Below are positions 42,530-51,932 of a stretch of 64,000 nt of DNA, one piece after another (position 1 is the first letter of the stretch; every line of letters starts with the position of its first letter). Both the position numbers and the translations under genes were made by a program. Below the pieces are notes generated by a model. It did no database searches. It was not told the origin of the DNA and was given only the letters and a program-made list of their open reading frames with translations. Origin of the DNA: CAZQQU01 sp964595625 (lineage in GTDB: Bacteria; Bacteroidota; Bacteroidia; Flavobacteriales; Flavobacteriaceae); assembly GCA_964595625.1 (NCBI GenBank), contig CAZQQU010000006.1:62001-126000 (forward strand), given 5' to 3'.

Positions 42530-43528
42530 TTATCGAGGTATTTCGATAGATTGAACGATGATATCGATCACATTTTCCGGGGTCATGCCTTCCATTTCCC
42601 TTTCGGGGGAAAGTATAAGTCGGTGGGACAGCACCGGATATAATGTTTTTTTAATATCGTCGGGGGTTACAAAATCCCTACCTTGAATAGCAGCGAAAGC
42701 TTTGGAGGCGTTCATAATAGCGATGGAGGCTCGTGGAGAAGCTCCCAAGTAGAGGTGGGGATGCGATCGTGTTTTATCCACAATTTGAGCGATATAACTG
42801 ATGAGTTTGTCTTCGATGAGTACTTCTTGTACCAACTGACGGAAGGTACGTAAAGCCTCGGTGGATAGTAGGTTATTTATTTCCTTTTCAGGCAATTCCA
42901 TTTTGCGCTGGTGGTGAGTTTTGAGTATCTCAATTTCATTTTCTAGGGTGGGGTAAGTGACTTTGATTTTAAATAAAAATCGGTCCAATTGGGCTTCGGG
43001 TAGGGCGTAGGTACCTTCTTGTTCTACCGGGTTTTGGGTAGCTAACACCATAAAAGGAAAGTCCATCGAGTATTTAACCCCATCCATGGTTACTTGGTGT
43101 TCTTCCATCACTTCAAACAAAGCCGATTGTGTTTTGGCCGGAGCCCGGTTAATTTCGTCAATGAGGATAATATTTGAAAATATAGGTCCTTTTTTAAATT
43201 CAAATTCGGAAGTTTTGAGATTAAAAATGGAGGTACCTAACACATCACTAGGCATCAAATCGGGAGTAAATTGGATTCGGTTAAATTCGGTTTGGATCGC
43301 TTTCGAAAACAATTTGGCCGTTAAAGTTTTAGCAATTCCGGGGACACCTTCAATCAGTACGTGGCCTGGGGCCAATAATCCTACCAGCAGTAGTTCGATA
43401 AAATCGTTTTGCCCCACGATAACTTGGCTGAGGTGCTTTTTAATTTGGGTAGCCGCTTCTTGGAGTTCGTGTAAAGGCAAACGACTTTCAAAGGTCATTT
43501 CATGAGACTGAGTTTCTTGATTTTCCAT
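42530..43528 (-). CDS. MoxR family AAA+ ATPase
   Basis: 332 residues. Walker A GVPGIAKTL lies at 61-69, Walker B ILIDEINRAPAKTQSALFEVMEE from 121, then sensor 1 ATQNPVEQEGTYALPEAQLDRF and the C-terminal lid with GASPRASI. MoxR proteins act as chaperone-like ATPases for metal-containing or vWA-domain partners, and the DUF58 neighbour is such a partner. It overlaps the DUF4350 gene by 29 bp. The active-site residues look intact. Confidence 0.95.
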   Translation of the reverse strand: MENQETQSHEMTFESRLPLHELQEAATQIKKHLSQVIVGQNDFIELLLVGLLAPGHVLIEGVPGIAKTLTAKLFSKAIQTEFNRIQFTPDLMPSDVLGTSIFNLKTSEFEFKKGPIFSNIILIDEINRAPAKTQSALFEVMEEHQVTMDGVKYSMDFPFMVLATQNPVEQEGTYALPEAQLDRFLFKIKVTYPTLENEIEILKTHHQRKMELPEKEINNLLSTEALRTFRQLVQEVLIEDKLISYIAQIVDKTRSHPHLYLGASPRASIAIMNASKAFAAIQGRDFVTPDDIKKTLYPVLSHRLILSPEREMEGMTPENVIDIIVQSIEIPR

Positions 43529-44741
43529 CTATTTGTGATTTAAATTCTTGTATATTTTTATGTAATTCTATCAGTTCTTGGTCGGTTACTTGGGCTTGGT
43601 TTTGCAGTTGTTGAAAGGTATTGAATAATTGTTTTAATTTTTCTACCGAAATCGAACTTACCGAAGCTAAATTTTTAAAAAATCGATTGTCGATCTGATC
43701 GGTGGGAACTCGCAATCGGGTACGTATATATTCTAAAAACAGGGCTATTTGTTTTTGAGCGATGGCTAAGTTATTGCGGTTTTCGAGGTACAATCCGGCA
43801 ATGGTTTGGGTATATTCGTAGGTTTTGTTGGTAGGAGGTTTTTTAATTGGGATGGCTCGTTGTTTTCTTTTTCCTTCAAAAAAAACAAATAATACACAAC
43901 CGATTAACAGGGTATAATAACTCCACTTGAGGTGTTTGTTGTACAAAATGACTCGTAAGGGCGAATAGCTTTGGGCTTTACCCGATTTGTAATAATTATC
44001 CCAATACACCGGACGGCTGTCGTTGATATAGGACAAAACATGTTCTGTATAGGAACTGTATTGGTGGGGATGAAGTAAGAAATAATTAGAAAATACATCG
44101 TCCATCGTGTGGATATAAACCGCTCCTTGTCCTTGTTGAACCTTGATGAAATTGGCCAATGGTTGCACTATTTCAAGTTGGTTTTCATATATCTGAGTTT
44201 CACCTAAAACCGTGGTGTTTAACGTATCCAAACGGTTAAAATAGACCATGTGTACCTGTTGGTCGTAAAAGTAGGTTTGGGTAGGTGATCTATTTGGGTC
44301 GGTGAGTCGTAATAAAGGTTTTGTGGTTAAATAATTGGGATGAAAAGCGATTCGGGTATCGAATTTTAGGGTATCATAAAGAGCCGGGCTGAGGTCGGTG
44401 GCCGCTAAAAAGAGGTTGTTACCTCGGGAAACCCAGTCTAATAAAACACTTAGTTCCGCTTCGTCAAAATCCAAACGGTCATTAACAAAAAAATAAGTTC
44501 CCTGCATGGTACTATCCTTTGTTACCAATTCCAGATAAGGAGGTTGGTCAACATCAATAAGTTGCTGTTTGAAATGATCTTTTAATAGGGTGTGTAAAAC
44601 CTTGGCGCCATAGGGAATTTTATCATTTTTGTTGTAGGTGGGATACCAATTAATGGGAGTAGGCTGACTGGACTCCAGAAAGACCAATACAGCCAGCAAT
44701 GCCACAAAAACCCCTAGTGTTATTTTTTGAAATTTACTCAT
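43500..44741 (-). CDS. DUF4350 domain membrane protein
   Basis: 413 residues. A membrane helix near 6-23 is followed by an extracytoplasmic domain of about 240 residues with the DUF4350 look (YPTYNKNDKIPYGAKVLHTLLKDHF, then DRLDFDEAELSVLLDWVSRGNNLFLAA), related to the class I glutamine amidotransferase-like fold of GldG/ABC-associated proteins. A second helix lies near 275-290. The C-terminal part is a cytoplasmic helical tail. It has no catalytic Cys that I can identify. It overlaps genes on both sides by 4 and 29 bp. Confidence 0.88.
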   Translation of the reverse strand: MSKFQKITLGVFVALLAVLVFLESSQPTPINWYPTYNKNDKIPYGAKVLHTLLKDHFKQQLIDVDQPPYLELVTKDSTMQGTYFFVNDRLDFDEAELSVLLDWVSRGNNLFLAATDLSPALYDTLKFDTRIAFHPNYLTTKPLLRLTDPNRSPTQTYFYDQQVHMVYFNRLDTLNTTVLGETQIYENQLEIVQPLANFIKVQQGQGAVYIHTMDDVFSNYFLLHPHQYSSYTEHVLSYINDSRPVYWDNYYKSGKAQSYSPLRVILYNKHLKWSYYTLLIGCVLFVFFEGKRKQRAIPIKKPPTNKTYEYTQTIAGLYLENRNNLAIAQKQIALFLEYIRTRLRVPTDQIDNRFFKNLASVSSISVEKLKQLFNTFQQLQNQAQVTDQELIELHKNIQEFKSQIDGKSRNSVS

Positions 44742-45508
44742 GGTTGGGTGGCAATTATATTTTCTAAATCATTAAAAATAGGTCGAACTTGGAAGTATTC
44801 TTTTTCTGAAACTTTAAAGTTGCCATACCAAGTGTGGTCGTATAAATTGGTTACTCTTGTAAAGCTATTTTCTAATGGCGTGTTTTTTAATTCGTTTAGA
44901 TAATCTGAGTTGGTCTTATCAAATTGATATTGAATAAGCTCCCTTTCTGACAGTTGTTGGATGATATATAAATAGGAGTAACGTACTGCCAATCGGAAGT
45001 TTTTTTGAGCCAAGGCTTGATCGATTAACTCATGGATGTTTCCAGTTTTGATGATTTCTTCTTCTTCGGTGTAAAAAACTTCTCCTGCCTCTGGGTCTTC
45101 CAGCCAAGCAGCACCGGGATTGAGTTTGTAAAATACCCAAATTATAAATCCAAGTGCAACGGCTATAATGATATACGGTAAGGCTTGATACATAAATTTT
45201 AAAAAACCATTCTCGGCATAATTGTTTCCAAAGATGCTTTTCCAAAGGTTTCGCCAGAGATTACCGAGCCAATTTTTAAATTGTTGCCAAAGAGAAGGTT
45301 CTTTCTCCTCGAGATGGTCATAATAATCGTAATCGGGGTCTTTATGAAAACGCTCCAACACACTTGGGTTAAATTCAATAGGTAGTACCTCCAGAGAATC
45401 CAAAAATTGGGGATAGAACTCTGGAGCGGAGTGAGGCGCATCCTGGGCCACCACCGGAAAGAGTTTGAATAAGCCTACTAATAGAAATATGAATAGCCTG
45501 GATATCAT
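44738..45508 (-). CDS. DUF4129 domain membrane protein
   Basis: 256 residues. N-terminal signal or anchor (LFIFLLVGLFKLFPVVAQD), an extracytoplasmic part, one membrane helix (YIIIAVALGFIIWVFY, about 111-126) and a cytoplasmic DUF4129 region with AVRYSYLYIIQQLSERELIQY. DUF4129 is found next to MoxR/DUF58/transglutaminase genes and usually carries a short helical domain after the membrane helix. The 4-bp overlaps with both neighbours show translational coupling within the operon. Confidence 0.85.
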   Translation of the reverse strand: MISRLFIFLLVGLFKLFPVVAQDAPHSAPEFYPQFLDSLEVLPIEFNPSVLERFHKDPDYDYYDHLEEKEPSLWQQFKNWLGNLWRNLWKSIFGNNYAENGFLKFMYQALPYIIIAVALGFIIWVFYKLNPGAAWLEDPEAGEVFYTEEEEIIKTGNIHELIDQALAQKNFRLAVRYSYLYIIQQLSERELIQYQFDKTNSDYLNELKNTPLENSFTRVTNLYDHTWYGNFKVSEKEYFQVRPIFNDLENIIATQP

Positions 45509-46419
45509 GATTCTCTCTGGCCTATAGTTTCAATACTTTCTAGGGTTCCAGTAAAGTTTTTACGTTCGTTGAGATTAAAATATATAAATGCACCGGCAAT
45601 AATTTGAATGCTAAGAAGTACATATTGTGCAATTACACCGAAGGTATTTAAGATGAGTTCCACCCAATCTATTTGTGCTTCTTCGTAGTAAACGTATTCT
45701 TGAGTAGAAACAAACTCCTGGATGAATAAATAAATAAAGGCAGGTATGTTAAAGACCATGATTAAGGCTATATAAATTAACCCAATCACTAACAAAGCAA
45801 GAAAGGTTACCCACCATTGGGAGCTAATCAATTTAAAACTTTGATTTATGACACTACTATTAGGTAAACCTTCAAACACGGAAATGGGATAAGTGATAGA
45901 AAAAACCACAAAAAAGTAGACTATGGGCACAAAAAAGAACAGTAACACCAACCAAAACAAATTCCCCAAAAGAAATCCTAAAATACCTGTAATAAAAGAA
46001 CTTATCAATACAACCACAACCATAATTATACCGGTTAAAAGGATAAGACCTATTATTTTCATAAAATTCCTTTTAATTCCTGCTCTAATATCCGCATCAT
46101 GGACTTGTCCTTGATTGTTAATATACGATTGGATATAGTTTAAAGTAATACTGTAACAAAGTGCTGAGTATACCAAGGCACTTATCAATAGTATAAATAA
46201 GTTAATGAAATTAAACGTATCCTGAGGAATAGGATTATATTCTGGGTCGTTATTAATGGAATAGATGGATGCGGTAATAATGACCAGCACCAAAGGGATG
46301 CCGGCAAAACGGACGATATATTTTAACAGATTTTGTCCCTCGAGTCTGATAAAGGCAAAGGTGTCTGAAATTATTTCACCGACCTCGCGGCGTTTTTTAA
46401 AGATCAATATTTTTTTCAT
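45505..46419 (-). CDS. Polytopic membrane protein of the MoxR/SpoIIM operon
   Basis: 304 residues with about six hydrophobic segments (LLKYIVRFAGIPLVLVIITA; FINLFILLISALVYSALCYSI; IIGLILLTGIIMVVVVLISS; the LLGNLFWLVLLFFFVP block; FLALLVIGLIYIALI; the last near IQIIAGAFIYF). The N-terminus KKRREVGEIISDTFAFIRLEGQ is amphipathic and basic. It looks like the DUF975/glycerophosphodiester-phosphodiesterase-membrane-region type of polytopic proteins, with no catalytic residues. It overlaps the DUF4129 gene by 4 bp and the SpoIIM-like gene by 23 bp. Confidence 0.8.
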   Translation of the reverse strand: MKKILIFKKRREVGEIISDTFAFIRLEGQNLLKYIVRFAGIPLVLVIITASIYSINNDPEYNPIPQDTFNFINLFILLISALVYSALCYSITLNYIQSYINNQGQVHDADIRAGIKRNFMKIIGLILLTGIIMVVVVLISSFITGILGFLLGNLFWLVLLFFFVPIVYFFVVFSITYPISVFEGLPNSSVINQSFKLISSQWWVTFLALLVIGLIYIALIMVFNIPAFIYLFIQEFVSTQEYVYYEEAQIDWVELILNTFGVIAQYVLLSIQIIAGAFIYFNLNERKNFTGTLESIETIGQRES

Positions 46420-47368
46420 GTTTGTTTTTTAGTTGGATAGGAAAATAAACATAATAAAACAAAATAAACAACAGCGAACCACCGATGATGAAGATAGCCA
46501 ACCAATCAGGCATTTGGGTGTAACGGGTTACAAAACCTTCTAAGAAACCGGCAATTATAAAAAATGGAATGGTGCTAATCAAAATTTTAAGCCCGTCTTT
46601 AGCTCCTCGCATAAACGATTCCAATCGGGTGTATGTCCCGGGAAACAGAATACTGTTGCCCAATACCAATCCGGCGCAAGCTGCTATTATGATTACTGAA
46701 ATTTCAATGGTACCGTGTATCCAAATAGTTCGTACCGATTCCCAACCCAATCCTTGTTGGAAAAAAAAATATTGAAAAGCACCTACCATCACCGCGTTGT
46801 TCATCAGAATATACAGTGTTCCTATACTCAGGAAAACCCCAAATGTAAATGCAGTTAGTGCCACCCGGATGTTATTAATAGTGATTCCGAGAAACATTTC
46901 GGTTTGATTCATCTCTTTATAGACCGCCATAGGATCCCCTTTTTCAATATTGGCCAACGTCATGTTCACATAACCATCCCCCATTATCAACCGAACAAAA
47001 TCACCATCTTGAGAGGAAGAAAAAGCACCAATGGCTGCAAAAACCAAAAAAAGGACCAACGCCAGAACCAATTGTTTGTGGTAATTCACAAAAAACAACG
47101 GAAAGTCATGAGTATAAAATCTCAGTAACCGATTTCTGGATTCGCGTTTGTTTTTGTAAATCTTTTGGTGCGCCAAAGACGACAGGTTATTGAGGTATTT
47201 ATAGGTATTGCTTTGAGGATAAAAAGTTTGTGCATAACTCAAGTGATCGGTAACTTCTATATACAATGCACTGAGCTCGTCTGGGGAAATAATGGTATTA
47301 TTACGCAGAACACTTTCAAATCTAGTCCATTTGTCTTTATTTTGCTTTACAAAAGCAGCCTCGCGCAT
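46397..47368 (-). CDS. SpoIIM-like (stage II sporulation protein M) membrane protein
   Basis: 323 residues. A soluble helical N-terminal part (about 1-95) precedes a set of membrane helices (VLALVLFLVFAAIGAF and others), with the conserved region NNIRVALTAFTFGVFLSIGTLYILMNNAVMVGAF typical of the DUF95/SpoIIM family and IHGTIEISVIIIAACAGLVLG. In spore-formers SpoIIM belongs to the septal peptidoglycan hydrolase complex; here there are no spores, and homologues sit in MoxR/DUF58/RDD clusters. First gene of the leftward operon, 37 bp from the divergent RDD gene. Confidence 0.9.
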   Translation of the reverse strand: MREAAFVKQNKDKWTRFESVLRNNTIISPDELSALYIEVTDHLSYAQTFYPQSNTYKYLNNLSSLAHQKIYKNKRESRNRLLRFYTHDFPLFFVNYHKQLVLALVLFLVFAAIGAFSSSQDGDFVRLIMGDGYVNMTLANIEKGDPMAVYKEMNQTEMFLGITINNIRVALTAFTFGVFLSIGTLYILMNNAVMVGAFQYFFFQQGLGWESVRTIWIHGTIEISVIIIAACAGLVLGNSILFPGTYTRLESFMRGAKDGLKILISTIPFFIIAGFLEGFVTRYTQMPDWLAIFIIGGSLLFILFYYVYFPIQLKNKHEKNIDL

Positions 47369-47405
47369 GATTTGTTAAAATTTAAAATTCAAAGAAACGC
47401 CATTA

Positions 47406-48128
47406 ATGGATAATTTTCAAATAGAAACTGCGCAAAATGTAAATATTTTTCAAAATGTTGCCGGAATAGGCGAAAGAATCCTCGCTTTTATGATAGACTT
47501 AGTGATTCAAATCGCCTATGGTATTGCAGTTCTTTTATTGTTTAACAGTTTGGATATGTTAGATAACGACGATCATTTATACTTGATTATAATGACGGTC
47601 GGTATTCCTATTTTTATTTACCATTTGGTGTTTGAAAGTTTGTGGAACGGTCAAAGTATTGGTAAAAGAATATTAAAAATACGAGTGGTTAAGATGGACG
47701 GTTCCCAACCTGAGTTTTCAAACTACTTGTTGCGGTGGCTGTTGCGATTAATCGACATCAACCTCTTCTCTGGAGTGGTAGGAACAGTCACTATTTTACT
47801 CAATGGCAAAGGACAAAGATTGGGCGACTTAGCAGCCGGAACCACTGTTATAACCGAGCGTAAAGAACAGGATTTCAGTAGGTTGTTGCAAATGGATTTT
47901 GAGGAAGGCTACACACCCACCTATCCTCAAGTTACTGTATTTACGGACCGAGAAATGCAATTGATCAAAGACAATTATACCTGGGCTAAAAACACCGGAA
48001 ATCACCATATTATCCTTAAGTTATACCACAAAATTACCGAGGTGATGGAAGTGAGTGTAGAGGACAAACCCATCGACTTTATCGATACAGTAATCAAAGA
48101 TTATATTTATTATACCCAACATTCATGA
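47406..48128 (+). CDS. RDD family membrane protein
   Basis: 240 residues. The RDD signature GIGERILAFMIDLVIQIAYG is at about 21-40 and the second part NGQSIGKRILKIRVVKMDGSQP about 80-102; membrane helices lie between. The C-terminal 90 residues are soluble. RDD proteins are small membrane components of uncertain function, often linked to transport; in the SpoIIM/DUF58/MoxR group they are a fixed partner. It is divergent from the operon, and its end overlaps the next gene by 4 bp (ATGA). Confidence 0.92.
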   Translation: MDNFQIETAQNVNIFQNVAGIGERILAFMIDLVIQIAYGIAVLLLFNSLDMLDNDDHLYLIIMTVGIPIFIYHLVFESLWNGQSIGKRILKIRVVKMDGSQPEFSNYLLRWLLRLIDINLFSGVVGTVTILLNGKGQRLGDLAAGTTVITERKEQDFSRLLQMDFEEGYTPTYPQVTVFTDREMQLIKDNYTWAKNTGNHHIILKLYHKITEVMEVSVEDKPIDFIDTVIKDYIYYTQHS

Positions 48129-48733
48129 GTATTTCTTTTGTTTTTGATGTACTGGGCGTAATTGCCTTTTCCATATCCGGAGTACTGAGTGGGGTTAACA
48201 AACGCTTAGACATTTTTGGGATTTTTATTATTGCCTTTGTCACGTCGGTTGGGGGAGGTACTTTACGGGATATAATGCTTAATCTACCGGTGTTTTGGAT
48301 GCAAAATATGTTGTATTCTTATCTAATTTTTGTATCCGGTTTACTGGCGGTTATTTTTAGAAAGAAACTCTACTATCTCAAAAATTCACTTTTTCTATTT
48401 GATACCATAGGTATTTCACTTTATACCATTATTGGTATTCAAAAAGGAATCGAAGCCGAATTGCATCCTTTGATTTGTATTTTCTTGGGCATCCTCTCGG
48501 CATGTTTCGGAGGGGTGTTGCGAGATATTTTATGTAACGAAATTCCAATTATATTTAGAAAAGAAATTTATGCCACCGCTTGCCTTTCCGGTGGAATAAT
48601 TTTCTTTGTATTAACCTATTTTTCGGTACCCCCAAACTGGGTGGTTATACTCTCCGGAGCCGTAGTTTTTACCGTAAGGCTTTCAGCCGTACTTTTTAAA
48701 TGGAGTTTGCCTTCGCTTTATCAAAAGGATTAA
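48125..48733 (+). CDS. TRIC-type (UPF0126/YadS) membrane channel protein
   Basis: 202 residues with about six to seven membrane helices and an internal repeat of two halves: GIFIIAFVTSVGGGTLRDIML and FLGILSACFGGVLRDILC, the paired GG-T/V-LRD motif of the family. Prokaryotic members are potassium-permeable trimeric channels, so a monovalent cation channel is likely. It overlaps the RDD gene by 4 bp and is probably translated from the same message. Confidence 0.92.
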   Translation: MSISFVFDVLGVIAFSISGVLSGVNKRLDIFGIFIIAFVTSVGGGTLRDIMLNLPVFWMQNMLYSYLIFVSGLLAVIFRKKLYYLKNSLFLFDTIGISLYTIIGIQKGIEAELHPLICIFLGILSACFGGVLRDILCNEIPIIFRKEIYATACLSGGIIFFVLTYFSVPPNWVVILSGAVVFTVRLSAVLFKWSLPSLYQKD

Positions 48734-48804
48734 GTGAAGTTATTTAATTAATTGAAAATTAACAACATATTCTTTTAGTATAAGAAAAATCTATACCTCA
48801 TTTT

Positions 48805-49701
48805 ATGTTAAAAATCTGGATTCAAGCAGCGCGATTACGAACCTTACCCTTATCGGTTTCGGGGATTATTACCGGTACCGCTTTGGCCATAAAAGAAGGA
48901 CTTTTTGATGGGGTTATTTTTACATTAGCTATACTTACTACACTCGGTTTTCAGGTACTTTCTAACTTTGCTAACGATTATGGCGATGGTCTCAAAGGAA
49001 CCGATAATGAGGACCGGATCGGACCCAAACGGGTTTTACAAAGTGGATTATTAACAGCCCAACAACTCAAACGGGGAATGATTATTACGGTTATATTAAC
49101 ACTGGTGGCTGCTTTGTTGTTAATTTTCCGGGCATTTGGTACTGAGCATATTACCTATTTGGTGGTGTTTTTTATATTGGGAATTGTATCCATCGTTGCA
49201 GCCATTAAATATACCGTAGGGCAGGCAGCCTATGGCTATAGAGCTTTAGGCGATGTATTTGTGTTTGTTTTTTTTGGACTATTGGCCGTAGTGGGGAGTT
49301 ATTTTTTATATAGTCACCAACTCCATGGGTGGGTCTGGTTTCCGGCGATCAGTATTGGGTTGCTTAGTACAGCAGTGCTGAATCTCAACAATATGAGAGA
49401 CCTGCAGTCGGATCAAAAAGCCCATAAAATCACCTTACCGATTTTGTTGGGAATAAGACGTGCTAAAATGTATCATTATACCCTCCTGTTGCTGGCCTAT
49501 GCATCAGCTTTTGTATATTTTTACTTTACTGCGACCAAGTTCTATCATTACTTGCCCTTGTTAGCTTTTCTACCGATTTTACAGCATACTAAAACAGTTA
49601 TGCACACCCAACAACCCCAACACTTGGATCCGGAATTAAAGAAAGTGGCTATCAGTACTTTTCTATTTGCTGTGTTATTTTTTATTACCTTGCTTTTTTA
49701 A
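48805..49701 (+). CDS. menA: 1,4-dihydroxy-2-naphthoate polyprenyltransferase
   Basis: 298 residues, UbiA superfamily with about nine membrane helices. First Asp-rich motif in NFANDYGDGLKGTDNEDR (near 51-68) and second in NNMRDLQSDQKAHKITLPI (near 196-214) are both intact, with DHNA-specific GPKRVLQSG. MenA joins the naphthoate head group to the isoprenoid tail to make demethylmenaquinone. menC and menE follow on the same strand within 6.5 kb, with unrelated genes between them. Confidence 0.96.
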   Translation: MLKIWIQAARLRTLPLSVSGIITGTALAIKEGLFDGVIFTLAILTTLGFQVLSNFANDYGDGLKGTDNEDRIGPKRVLQSGLLTAQQLKRGMIITVILTLVAALLLIFRAFGTEHITYLVVFFILGIVSIVAAIKYTVGQAAYGYRALGDVFVFVFFGLLAVVGSYFLYSHQLHGWVWFPAISIGLLSTAVLNLNNMRDLQSDQKAHKITLPILLGIRRAKMYHYTLLLLAYASAFVYFYFTATKFYHYLPLLAFLPILQHTKTVMHTQQPQHLDPELKKVAISTFLFAVLFFITLLF

Positions 49702-49724
49702 TGTGTTTCTCTAAATTTAAACTG

Positions 49725-51224
49725 ATGAAAAAAATTTACTTCTTTATTCTGATAGCTCTTTCCACTAGCTGGATATATTCACAAAATGCGACTTCGTTAA
49801 TCGTTAAGGAAAGCGAGGAGTACAAAGACGAAGTTGTGGCCGATGTGATTTATGTGGTACATACCGGAAATAATAATCATACTGGAGTGGTACGTGGTGC
49901 TAAAAGAGATTTGGTTTTTGATATTTTTGATGAAAATCTTTCTAAGGTTTATACCCAAGTCGTAGAAATTGATAAAAGAGAGTTATATATAGGAGACTTG
50001 TTTTATAACAACCAACTTTTAGTGTTTACCGTATTTTCTCCTACTAAAAAAGAACGAGTATTGTATTGCCATATTTTAAATTTAGAAAGTAAATCACACC
50101 ATAAAATTGAACTATTTCAAACTGAAGTGGAAAAAGACCAACCCATTTTTTCGGGAGCTAATAAACGAGAAACCAATTTTGCTTTTTCACCCAATGGAAA
50201 ATATTTTGTGATTGCTACTGATAATATCAAGAAAAAAGTAAATTCTTATACTGTACGAGTATTTAATTCCGAAACCATGACCCAGGTATATGAAAAATCG
50301 TATCAGGAGCACGAAAAAAATTACTTTCGGTTTAATGATGTTTCCATTGAAGATGACGCTACGGTTTATACACTGGGAAAATTGTATAAAGTAGGTAAAT
50401 CGGACAAAAAAAAGGGGGTAGCCAATTATCAGTTTATACTGAATAAAATTCATCCGCAAAACAACACAGAAACCCTGTATATCGATTTGGATGAGCAATT
50501 TATTAATTCACTGTCAATTAGTACATTAAATAATCAATTACACTTGTTAGGATTTTATTCCGAAAAACGTACCGGTCTGATGAAAGGGGGTTGTAACTTT
50601 ATTATTAATAAAGAAAACTTCTCAATTGCGTCTAAAGAATTATACGAGCTGCCATTAGAAGTTTATGAAGGTATTTATGGCGATAAAAGAGGAGAAAGGC
50701 AAAAAGATAAGAGCAAAGAATTAAAAAACTTTACCATAGATTATGTATTAAATGACAATAAGGGCAGTACTTATATCTTGGCCGAAGAATTCTACATAAC
50801 CTACAATTACATCTCCACAGGAATGGGTACAGGTTATACCACTACTACGTATCATTATGATGATCTGATTGTATTTAAATTTAATAATTCAGGTAAATTG
50901 GAGTGGGGAAGGAGCATCTTTAAAAAAGCCAACACGCCATCGTACCATGCGTTTCTTAAAAATGACCAATTGCACATTATTTTAAATTCCGGAAAACGAT
51001 TAACCGAAAAAAATGACGGACGTACTAAAGTGTCTAAAGGATTTCTGGAAAGCTCGTCGTTATACGATATCAATTTTTCGGAAACAGGAGAAATATCGTA
51101 CGACAAAATACAAGATAATAAAGGAAATACTTTCTATCTTCCCTTTTTAGGGTCTTATGAAAATGGTCGTTTTATTATGACTAGCGATGGTAAAAGAAAA
51201 AAACAATTTATGATGTTAGAATAA
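49725..51224 (+). CDS. Exported protein of unknown function
   Basis: 499 residues from ATG 49725; the frame also starts at 49701, overlapping the menA stop, but only the second ATG gives a normal signal peptide (KKIYFFILIALSTSWIYSQ). The mature part is beta-rich with repeats such as ETNFAFSPNGKYFVIATDN, suggesting a beta-propeller-like surface, and no enzyme motif is visible. It has no lipobox and no C-terminal sorting signal that I can recognise. It sits inside the menaquinone gene group, a position that may be incidental. Family not recognised. Confidence 0.8.
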   Translation: MKKIYFFILIALSTSWIYSQNATSLIVKESEEYKDEVVADVIYVVHTGNNNHTGVVRGAKRDLVFDIFDENLSKVYTQVVEIDKRELYIGDLFYNNQLLVFTVFSPTKKERVLYCHILNLESKSHHKIELFQTEVEKDQPIFSGANKRETNFAFSPNGKYFVIATDNIKKKVNSYTVRVFNSETMTQVYEKSYQEHEKNYFRFNDVSIEDDATVYTLGKLYKVGKSDKKKGVANYQFILNKIHPQNNTETLYIDLDEQFINSLSISTLNNQLHLLGFYSEKRTGLMKGGCNFIINKENFSIASKELYELPLEVYEGIYGDKRGERQKDKSKELKNFTIDYVLNDNKGSTYILAEEFYITYNYISTGMGTGYTTTTYHYDDLIVFKFNNSGKLEWGRSIFKKANTPSYHAFLKNDQLHIILNSGKRLTEKNDGRTKVSKGFLESSSLYDINFSETGEISYDKIQDNKGNTFYLPFLGSYENGRFIMTSDGKRKKQFMMLE

Positions 51225-51251
51225 AATAATAACTCTTAAGTAGAAACAAAG

Positions 51252-51932
51252 ATGAAAATAACTTATTACGGACAGAATTGCTTTTTATTAAAAATCAAAG
51301 AAAAGCATGTATTGATTGATCCCTTTATTAGTGGAAACCCTTTGTTAAATGGCCAAGTTGATATTAATACTATTCCTGCAGATTACATACTGCTCACTCA
51401 TGCCCATCAGGATCACACGCTAGACGCGGAGGCAATTGCCAAACGCACGGGAGCCGTCATTGTCAGTAATTGGGAAATTGCCACCTATTATGAAAACAAA
51501 GGGATTACCGTCCATCCAATGAATCATGGAGGAAGTTGGAATTTTGATTTCGGTCGGGTAAAATATGTACCGGCACACCACAGCAGTTCGTTTGCCGATG
51601 GAACCTACGGCGGGCAACCGGGAGGTTTTGTCATTGAAGGAGAACGCAAGAATATCTATATTGCCGGTGATACCGCACTGACCATGGATATGAAACTTAT
51701 TCCGCTTCGTACCCAACTCGATGTAGCTATTTTACCTATTGGAGATAATTTTACGATGGATGTGGAAGATGCGATCATCGCAGCCGATTTCCTAGCTTGT
51801 GATAAAATTATTGGCTGTCATTACGATACTTTCGGCTATATTGTGATTGATCACGAAGAAGCCAAACGAAAGTTTTACAACGCGGGTAAAGATTTGATGT
51901 TGTTAGAGATGGGAGAAGGAATTGAGCTGTAG
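51252..51932 (+). CDS. Metallo-beta-lactamase fold metal-dependent hydrolase (UPF0173 type)
   Basis: 226 residues. The metal-binding pattern THAHQDHTLDAEAI (about 50-63) gives HxHxDH, followed by His residues in YVPAHHSSSFADG, Asp in IAGDTALT and HYDTFGYIVIDHEEA. UPF0173 proteins are small MBL-fold enzymes without an established substrate; related ones act on N-acyl phospholipids or as tRNA/RNA processing enzymes, but those are longer. It begins 27 bp after the unknown exported protein. Confidence 0.9.
   Translation: MKITYYGQNCFLLKIKEKHVLIDPFISGNPLLNGQVDINTIPADYILLTHAHQDHTLDAEAIAKRTGAVIVSNWEIATYYENKGITVHPMNHGGSWNFDFGRVKYVPAHHSSSFADGTYGGQPGGFVIEGERKNIYIAGDTALTMDMKLIPLRTQLDVAILPIGDNFTMDVEDAIIAADFLACDKIIGCHYDTFGYIVIDHEEAKRKFYNAGKDLMLLEMGEGIEL

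Noticed and set aside
43086..43505. 139-residue plus-strand open frame opposite moxR
   Set aside because: Mirror frame of the conserved MoxR ATPase; no signal or motif of its own.
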